A program made the position numbers and the translations under genes. Below are positions 37,218 to 42,394 of a DNA stretch of 42,394 bases, piece after piece. Position 1 is the first letter of the stretch. The number at the start of each line of letters is the position of its first letter. This stretch comes from an alpha proteobacterium SCGC AAA028-C07 (lineage in GTDB: Bacteria; Pseudomonadota; Alphaproteobacteria; Pelagibacterales; Pelagibacteraceae). The notes under the pieces were generated by a model, which saw nothing but the letters and a program-made list of their open reading frames with translations, was not told where the DNA came from and ran no database searches. The stretch covers positions 1-42,394 of the forward strand of contig ATTB01000006.1 in NCBI GenBank assembly GCA_000419465.1, read 5' to 3'.

Positions 37218-38866
37218 TTAAAATCTATAAAATGAGTATAATTTTTTGGATCTGAGTAATAATGAGAAACATGAATAAGTATACCTTGAAAAGTTGTTAA
37301 TAATTTTTTTTCGATTAAAAAGTAGTTTTCACGATCTATTGCGGAAAGAGACTCATCTAATAATAAAAATTTAGGCTTCTGCACTAGTGCTCGAGCTAAT
37401 ATTAGTCGCTGTTTTTCTCCAGAAGAAGGTTTAAAATTATTTTCTTCAACAACTCGTTGACCTCCATCACCAAGTAAATCAAAATCTTGCAATCTACATA
37501 TATCGATAATAGATAACATATCTTCTTTTTTTACATCTTGGCCCAATAAAATATTTTCTATTAAAGTCCTTTTAAAAAGATTGGTTGAGCTTGTTAAAAA
37601 TGCAATCTTAACTGTGTTGTCTAATTCTCTATAAAATGAAACCTCCTCTAATTTTTTATCTAAACCCATCAATGACTTTAAAAGTGTTGATTTTCCACAA
37701 CCACTTGGGCCAGTTATAAGAATAGACGCATTATTTTCGATGCAAAAATCAATTTTTTGTTTTTTACCATTAAAATTTAGATAACCTTTGGCAATGTAAA
37801 GAGGACCTTTATTTCTAAAAACTGCGTATTTTTGAATAGTTGCATCATTATACTGTAATTCAGCCAAAATTGACTCGACTAAGGGTTTTGCAAAACGAAA
37901 TTCTTGAAGTGAAATCGCAATCTTATTTAACGATGGCATTGCTCGCATTCCTAAAAAAGTCATTAATGTGACCGAAGCAACAATTGTTTTATTATCTTTG
38001 CTTAAATAAAAGTATATTGAAACGAAAATAAAAATTGCAATAATTGAAAATAACTCCACGAAAACTCGCGGACTAAGAAGAAATGTTCTCTGCAAAGTCA
38101 ATAGTCTTGCGATATTTTTATTATAATTATTAAAAATTTTAACAAAATATGACTTAAGACCAAGAAGCTCGATTTGAACGCCATCATTTATCCCCCTCAT
38201 TACAAGATCGCTCCTTTCTTGTTCTTGGGATAGGTATTTTTCACCCCAAAGTTTAACTTTCCTGCGAATAAATAAATAAAATAATGCAGAAGAACTAAAA
38301 GATATAGAAAAAAAAATAATTGCCGCTACAAAATCAAATATGAGCATTACAACGAATAGTGCAAGGACAATACAAATTTCTGAAAAAATAATGCTCAAAG
38401 GCCAACTAAAACGTGTACTGAGTTGAGAGGTCTCATTAATAATTTTATGAGCTAAATTTTCTGCACTAACTTTTGCATTATCTTGTAAAGATGGAAACCC
38501 CCTCAATTCATACAATTTTTCAGCGACGTATTGTTGTATTTTATAAACATAATTAGATTGATAAAAAGAATGCAAAAGGGAGTAAATCGATTTTATAATA
38601 AATAAAATAAAAAAAATAATTATAACAATTAATATTAAATTAACATTTTCAATATTTTCTAGACTAAGATTATTTATTATTTTTGATAAAAATTTTTCTG
38701 ATTTCAAATCAAGTATAATTAAAATAATCGGAATAACCATGCTTACACTCAACATTTCTAAAAGACCAAGTAATATTGTCGATAAAACAATTATTGGGAA
38801 CTTTTTTTTTAATTGCGGGGAAAGATAATTAAAAAATTTGAAAAATACTTTTATCTCTTTAAACAT
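37214..38866 (-). CDS. ABC exporter fused permease-ATPase (PglK/MsbA-like lipid-glycan flippase)
   Basis: A 550-residue half-transporter: six membrane helices (about 20-320) then a nucleotide-binding domain. Walker A is 'GPSGCGKSTLL', Walker B 'FLLLDESLSAID', H-loop 'ILIHVSHYY'. Two parts are unusual: the signature reads 'PSSGEKQR' instead of LSGGQ-x-x-R, and the Q-loop position ('IAFLTSSTNLF') has Ser where Gln is expected. The Walker glutamate is kept. By context it may flip lipid-linked oligosaccharides. It overlaps the GT2 stop by 16 bp. Confidence 0.88.
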   Translation of the reverse strand: MFKEIKVFFKFFNYLSPQLKKKFPIIVLSTILLGLLEMLSVSMVIPIILIILDLKSEKFLSKIINNLSLENIENVNLILIVIIIFFILFIIKSIYSLLHSFYQSNYVYKIQQYVAEKLYELRGFPSLQDNAKVSAENLAHKIINETSQLSTRFSWPLSIIFSEICIVLALFVVMLIFDFVAAIIFFSISFSSSALFYLFIRRKVKLWGEKYLSQEQERSDLVMRGINDGVQIELLGLKSYFVKIFNNYNKNIARLLTLQRTFLLSPRVFVELFSIIAIFIFVSIYFYLSKDNKTIVASVTLMTFLGMRAMPSLNKIAISLQEFRFAKPLVESILAELQYNDATIQKYAVFRNKGPLYIAKGYLNFNGKKQKIDFCIENNASILITGPSGCGKSTLLKSLMGLDKKLEEVSFYRELDNTVKIAFLTSSTNLFKRTLIENILLGQDVKKEDMLSIIDICRLQDFDLLGDGGQRVVEENNFKPSSGEKQRLILARALVQKPKFLLLDESLSAIDRENYFLIEKKLLTTFQGILIHVSHYYSDPKNYTHFIDFK

Positions 38867-39798
38867 TGATCATATATTTTTTTTAAAACTTTAAGCGGAT
38901 AAATAGGCAATATAGCAATAAAATAAAGCATTAGGTACTTTTTTCCAACAGATTTATTAAGGTATATTTTATAATGTTTAATTTTATTTATTGTTAATAA
39001 ACCTTGGGCACGAAGCCATAAGCCCCCCTTCCAGTTAAAAAGATTCGTAATATCAGAAAAAAGTTTAAATGCTTTTTTTTTAGATTTATAGTTATAACCA
39101 ACTAGAGAATTGATGCTGTCTATCCAATTTTTACATCCAATTTCGAAAACTGATGAAGTGCTTGCCCAATTTAATTTTTGTTCTTTATAAGGTAAGTTAA
39201 GTTTATAAATAGACGAAGAAATCCAATAAGCCTTAGAATTATGTTTTCTTAATCGATCTAAAACGTAAATAGTATGCGGGAAGTCACTTAAAGGTTTGAA
39301 ATTAAATTTTATATTACCTAACTTAGCTTTGTTATAAATTGTACATGACAAACAACTTAAAATACCTGTGAGTTTTTCAAAAACTAACTTAGCATCCATA
39401 TATTCTTCTTTTAAATTTTTAATATGTTCTTTAAGATTAATAATAAAAAAAAGAGGTGAATAAGCCTTTATTTTAAGTAGAATTTTATTAATAAGTTGAC
39501 TACTTATAAAATAAGTATCACCTACCATCCAAACAAATTGACTGTTAACTTTATTAAGCGGTTTTTCTAAATTTTTAAGTCCAATATTTTTTTTATTAGT
39601 TTCAAAGCTTATATTGTTAAATTTTTTTTTCCATTTTTTTAGGAGAGTTTTAGTTCCGTCAGTTGAGCAATTATCTTGAATATGAATGCGAATTTTTTTT
39701 GAGAGCATTAAAGGCGCATGATGCTCAAGCCAACTTTTTAAAATTTGCTCTCTATTAAAAGTAGGAACGACAATAGTTAGGTCTTTGCTATAAATCAT
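38851..39798 (-). CDS. family 2 glycosyltransferase
   Basis: A 315-residue GT-A enzyme. 'LTIVVPTFNREQILKSWL' (7-24) is the nucleotide-binding start, 'IQDNCSTDGTKTLL' the second motif, and 'VWMVGDTYFIS' sits where the metal-binding D-x-D lies (only one Asp, V-G-D). The C-terminal part is basic and hydrophobic, suggesting peripheral membrane contact. It probably adds a sugar in repeat assembly; donor unknown. It overlaps the ABC gene by 16 bp. Confidence 0.85.
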   Translation of the reverse strand: MIYSKDLTIVVPTFNREQILKSWLEHHAPLMLSKKIRIHIQDNCSTDGTKTLLKKWKKKFNNISFETNKKNIGLKNLEKPLNKVNSQFVWMVGDTYFISSQLINKILLKIKAYSPLFFIINLKEHIKNLKEEYMDAKLVFEKLTGILSCLSCTIYNKAKLGNIKFNFKPLSDFPHTIYVLDRLRKHNSKAYWISSSIYKLNLPYKEQKLNWASTSSVFEIGCKNWIDSINSLVGYNYKSKKKAFKLFSDITNLFNWKGGLWLRAQGLLTINKIKHYKIYLNKSVGKKYLMLYFIAILPIYPLKVLKKIYDQCLKR

Positions 39799-39840
39799 TA
39801 TTAAAATAATTATTAAATTTAGGTTTGCTATATAATTTAG

Positions 39841-41100
39841 CTATACACTTTTTTTAAAAAAACCAAATTGCAAACCGTATAAAACCATTAGAGTGTTATT
39901 AAAAAAATTACCATTAGCCGATAATGGCCAAATTGTTATTAACAAACCTGCAAATAAGCATATTTGATAATTCGATAATAATTTTTTATTATAGCTTAAT
40001 CTATAAATTGTATGTTTTAAAATAATATAAGAAAAATAAATTAATAGACCAATCAAAAAAGAAAAACCCACAATACCAGTTTCGGAAAGCATCTGAATAT
40101 AAAAATTATGAGGGTGAGTTGAGCATTTTGTTTCAGGTTTTTTTAATTTCAATTCATCACATTTTATTCTAAACATTTTGGGTCCATGTCCTAAGATTGG
40201 CTTATCTGCAAACATTTTCCAACCAGTTCTAAAAAAAGATTCATGAGCATCACTAATAAAATACTTCTCTTCCGAAACATTAGAAAAACTTTTAATTAAG
40301 GATGCGGGCGTATATTGAGGTCCAAACCAACGTTGATAGACCTTATCATCTTTTAAAAATAAAATACATATAAGGACTGCCATTGTAGAGAGTACAATTT
40401 TATAAATTGTATAATTAGATACAAAAATAAATACAAAAATAATTGCTAAATTTATAAATAAAAATGAAAATCGTTCACCAGATAAAAGAATAATATTGTA
40501 TGTACCCAAAAATAAAATCAGAGAAATATATATCTCTGAAATTTTTTTATTCGGTCGTGCGATAAATAAGGCCATAAATAAAGGAAATAATCTAGAAAGG
40601 TAAGAGCCTAAAATTAATTCATCTCCAAAAAATGAAGAAACTCTAAAATTGTGACCCAAAGGTAAACCAAAAATATTAAATCCTGAAAAAAACTGAATAT
40701 ATCCGTCAATAATAAGTGCGGTAAAGGTTATTATGAAAGAATAGTAAAAATAGTCTAAGATTATTTTGTTTTGATCAATTAGATAAGCAATTAGTAAAGA
40801 AAAAATTCCAATACGGATATAAAACAAAGATGATTTTAAACTAAAATAAATATTGTCAGATAAAATAGAAGAAAAAATACACACTATGCAAAAACCAACG
40901 AAGTAATAAAAATAAATATTTTTGTAAATATAATAAATTTTATTTTTTAACGTGAAATATAAAAACCAAATAGATAAACAACTTATTAACAAGTCTGGAA
41001 GAAAAGGACCGGTTACTATTAGAGGAACAGCAAAAGCACAAAGGATGGAGATATAATTTAAAGTTTGTGGCTTAAGATTTTTTAATAACAACATTTTCAT
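39841..41100 (-). CDS. O-antigen ligase/polymerase (Wzy/WaaL family)
   Basis: A 419-residue protein with about eleven to twelve membrane helices and one large periplasmic loop near residues 260-325 with 'GWKMFADKPILGHGPKMFRI' and 'CSTHPHNFYIQMLSETGIVG'. The H-P-H-N-x-x-x-x-x-x-x-E-x-G pattern is typical of WaaL/Wzy proteins that use lipid-linked glycans. It joins or ligates repeats at the periplasmic face. Whether it is the polymerase or the ligase cannot be told from sequence. Confidence 0.9.
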   Translation of the reverse strand: MKMLLLKNLKPQTLNYISILCAFAVPLIVTGPFLPDLLISCLSIWFLYFTLKNKIYYIYKNIYFYYFVGFCIVCIFSSILSDNIYFSLKSSLFYIRIGIFSLLIAYLIDQNKIILDYFYYSFIITFTALIIDGYIQFFSGFNIFGLPLGHNFRVSSFFGDELILGSYLSRLFPLFMALFIARPNKKISEIYISLILFLGTYNIILLSGERFSFLFINLAIIFVFIFVSNYTIYKIVLSTMAVLICILFLKDDKVYQRWFGPQYTPASLIKSFSNVSEEKYFISDAHESFFRTGWKMFADKPILGHGPKMFRIKCDELKLKKPETKCSTHPHNFYIQMLSETGIVGFSFLIGLLIYFSYIILKHTIYRLSYNKKLLSNYQICLFAGLLITIWPLSANGNFFNNTLMVLYGLQFGFFKKSV

Positions 41101-41124
41101 ATAATATAAATTTAAATCTATTTA

Positions 41125-42060
41125 TTAATTTATTTTTTGAGATAGTAGGTTTATTGTTTTGAGTATAGATTCTTTGCTACTATAATTTATTTTCAAATTA
41201 AGCTCTCTTTTTGCTTTATCAGTATTAGGAATATAATTATCAATTTTTTTTGAGAATTTTTTTGAGTTTAAAATCTTTAAGCAGTATTTTTTTGATAAAA
41301 GATTAGCAATTTTATGAATTGAAATTTTATTATTAGAGCCAACATTGTAAACAGGGCATTGATTGTTAGAATTATCTAAAATTTTAAGCAACCACCTCAC
41401 TAGATCATCGCTATACATATAAGAGCGTATTATTCTATAATTTGCTTTAATATTTATATCTTTATTTCTCAAAACATTATTAATAATATTACCTATTACG
41501 TAATGCGAGTTCTGAGGAAGATATCTACCAACAAAGCTAAAGCATCTTGCTATAGAAACTTTTAATCCTTTACTACCAAGTTCTTTAAACAAATTTTCAC
41601 TTTTTAATTTAATGTCTGAATACTTTTTCTTATATCCGTTTTTAAAATTTATTTTTTTGTATTTATCTAAATAATCTTCTTTAAATTCTTTTACTTTAGA
41701 TTTTTGAATTCCATATATTGCTCCAGAACTGACAAATAATATTTTACTACTGAAGTGATATTTCAATGATAAATTTAAATAATTTTTTACAGCTTTTAAA
41801 TCTTGATCATAGTTTTTTAAAATTGCGGCATATATTACATAATCGGCGCTGGGTAGTTTTTTAATGTTAAGAATATTTCCAGATATTTTTATAATTTTAA
41901 TTTTTTTTTTTAATATTTTATTAATTTGAATATTCTGTTTTCTTCTACTGAAAATTATTATTTTTTTTATTTTTAGAGAATTATAATTTTGAAAATAATC
42001 TAATATTGATTTTCCAAAAAATCCTGTGCCTCCTATAATAAGTAAAGATTTAGATTTCAT
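41125..42060 (-). CDS. NAD-dependent epimerase/dehydratase family protein
   Basis: A 311-residue extended SDR, very lysine- and isoleucine-rich. 'LIIGGTGFFGKSILDYF' (7-23) is the coenzyme motif, 'FVSSGAIYGIQ' the catalytic Ser region, 'YSDIKLKSENL' the Tyr-Lys pair and 'YNVGSNNKISIHKIANLL' a typical C-terminal segment. Substrate unknown; it lies 24 bp upstream of the polymerase start and 31 bp after the aldolase, so it may act on that enzyme's product. Confidence 0.82.
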   Translation of the reverse strand: MKSKSLLIIGGTGFFGKSILDYFQNYNSLKIKKIIIFSRRKQNIQINKILKKKIKIIKISGNILNIKKLPSADYVIYAAILKNYDQDLKAVKNYLNLSLKYHFSSKILFVSSGAIYGIQKSKVKEFKEDYLDKYKKINFKNGYKKKYSDIKLKSENLFKELGSKGLKVSIARCFSFVGRYLPQNSHYVIGNIINNVLRNKDINIKANYRIIRSYMYSDDLVRWLLKILDNSNNQCPVYNVGSNNKISIHKIANLLSKKYCLKILNSKKFSKKIDNYIPNTDKAKRELNLKINYSSKESILKTINLLSQKIN

Positions 42061-42091
42061 AAAAATAAAACAATAAAAGAAATTCTAAATA

Positions 42092-42394
42092 TTATTGAAT
42101 TTTAATATTATTTTTTTTATTTCTTAGATTAAACATAATATTCATTATTAGATCTTCCTGACCTGCAACAAGTTTTTTTAAACCAATCGCTTCAAAAGCT
42201 TCTAATTTGTTAACGCCAAATCTTTTTGAAAAATTATTCACATGAGATGCAAAACCAGAAAATAAACCGTAATTTGCACTTAAGATATTCATTGATTCAG
42301 AAAAAGCATTATCATGTTTAATTTTATTCTTATCTAAAATATTTCTAAAATTTTCTGACATTTGATATATTTGATTGATATCAAAATTTTCAAA
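42092..42394 (-). CDS. DmpG/MhpE-like aldolase, C-terminal part (runs off the right edge)
   Basis: The frame is open to the last base of the window; the ATG at 42361 is internal. 'LSANYGLFSGFASHVNNFSK', then 'RFGVNKLEAFEAIGLKKLV' and 'AGQEDLIMNIMFNL' match the C-terminal domain of 4-hydroxy-2-oxovalerate aldolase (Y-x-x-x-x-S-x-x-x-H-x-x-x-x-x-x-x-[RY]-[YF]-G-V and G-G-Q-E-D-M-I). That class cleaves or forms 4-hydroxy-2-oxo acids with pyruvate. Being inside a polysaccharide cluster, it more likely builds an unusual sugar or acyl group than degrades aromatics; that is inference. Confidence 0.78.
   Translation of the reverse strand, partial: FENFDINQIYQMSENFRNILDKNKIKHDNAFSESMNILSANYGLFSGFASHVNNFSKRFGVNKLEAFEAIGLKKLVAGQEDLIMNIMFNLRNKKNNIKIQ

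Overview
The window looks like a chromosome segment from a SAR11-type alphaproteobacterium ('Candidatus Pelagibacter' or a close relative). The evidence is a very AT-rich, tightly packed genome with short or overlapping gene junctions, a circularly permuted two-piece tmRNA gene of the alphaproteobacterial kind, a COQ9 homologue, ThyX as thymidylate synthase, and a lone 5S rRNA gene beside a large surface-polysaccharide block. That last arrangement resembles the hypervariable region known next to the SAR11 5S gene. The organism is inferred from content; no search was run.

Bases 1-14970 are conserved core genes: the end of purK; COQ9; mreB-mreC-mreD (cell shape); leuA and ilvB-ilvH-ilvC (branched-chain amino acids); miaA, broken by one extra base in an A10 run; a DegP-type protease with a DUF2065 protein and hflK-hflC (envelope protein quality control); mrp; and thyX.

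Bases about 15036-17579 hold ssrA and a small genomic islet. A 36-bp sequence at the 3' end of the ssrA coding piece is repeated 2281 bp downstream, directly before grxC. Between the copies lie the first ~18 codons of a tyrosine recombinase (a broken integrase) and one intact acyltransferase-3/SGNH gene predicted to O-acylate a surface glycan. This looks like an integrative element that has lost its integrase and kept one surface-modification gene.

Bases 17586-25588 return to core functions: grxC, a CcdA-like thiol-redox membrane protein, a 2-hydroxyacid dehydrogenase, a DMT exporter, a YdcF-family protein, mrdA-rodA (elongasome), rpsU (apparently starting at AUU), a 36-residue oxidase subunit IV-like peptide, rpmJ and a sugar-nucleotide epimerase. 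5S rRNA (minus strand) and initiator tRNA (plus strand) sit divergently at 25.6-25.9 kb.

From 25937 to the end every gene is on the minus strand and belongs to a polysaccharide cluster. It has a WbpM/PglF-type dehydratase, a short sugar-phosphate transferase and a reductase/epimerase (suggesting a 2-acetamido-2,6-dideoxyhexose initiating sugar), the full dTDP-L-rhamnose set rfbBACD, glycosyltransferases, an acetyltransferase, a sugar O-methyltransferase-like protein, a PglK-like ABC exporter, an O-antigen polymerase/ligase and a DmpG-like aldolase cut by the window edge. The methyltransferase-like gene has a G9 tract exactly at its SAM-binding glycines, a candidate phase-variation switch that is striking in this AT-rich DNA.
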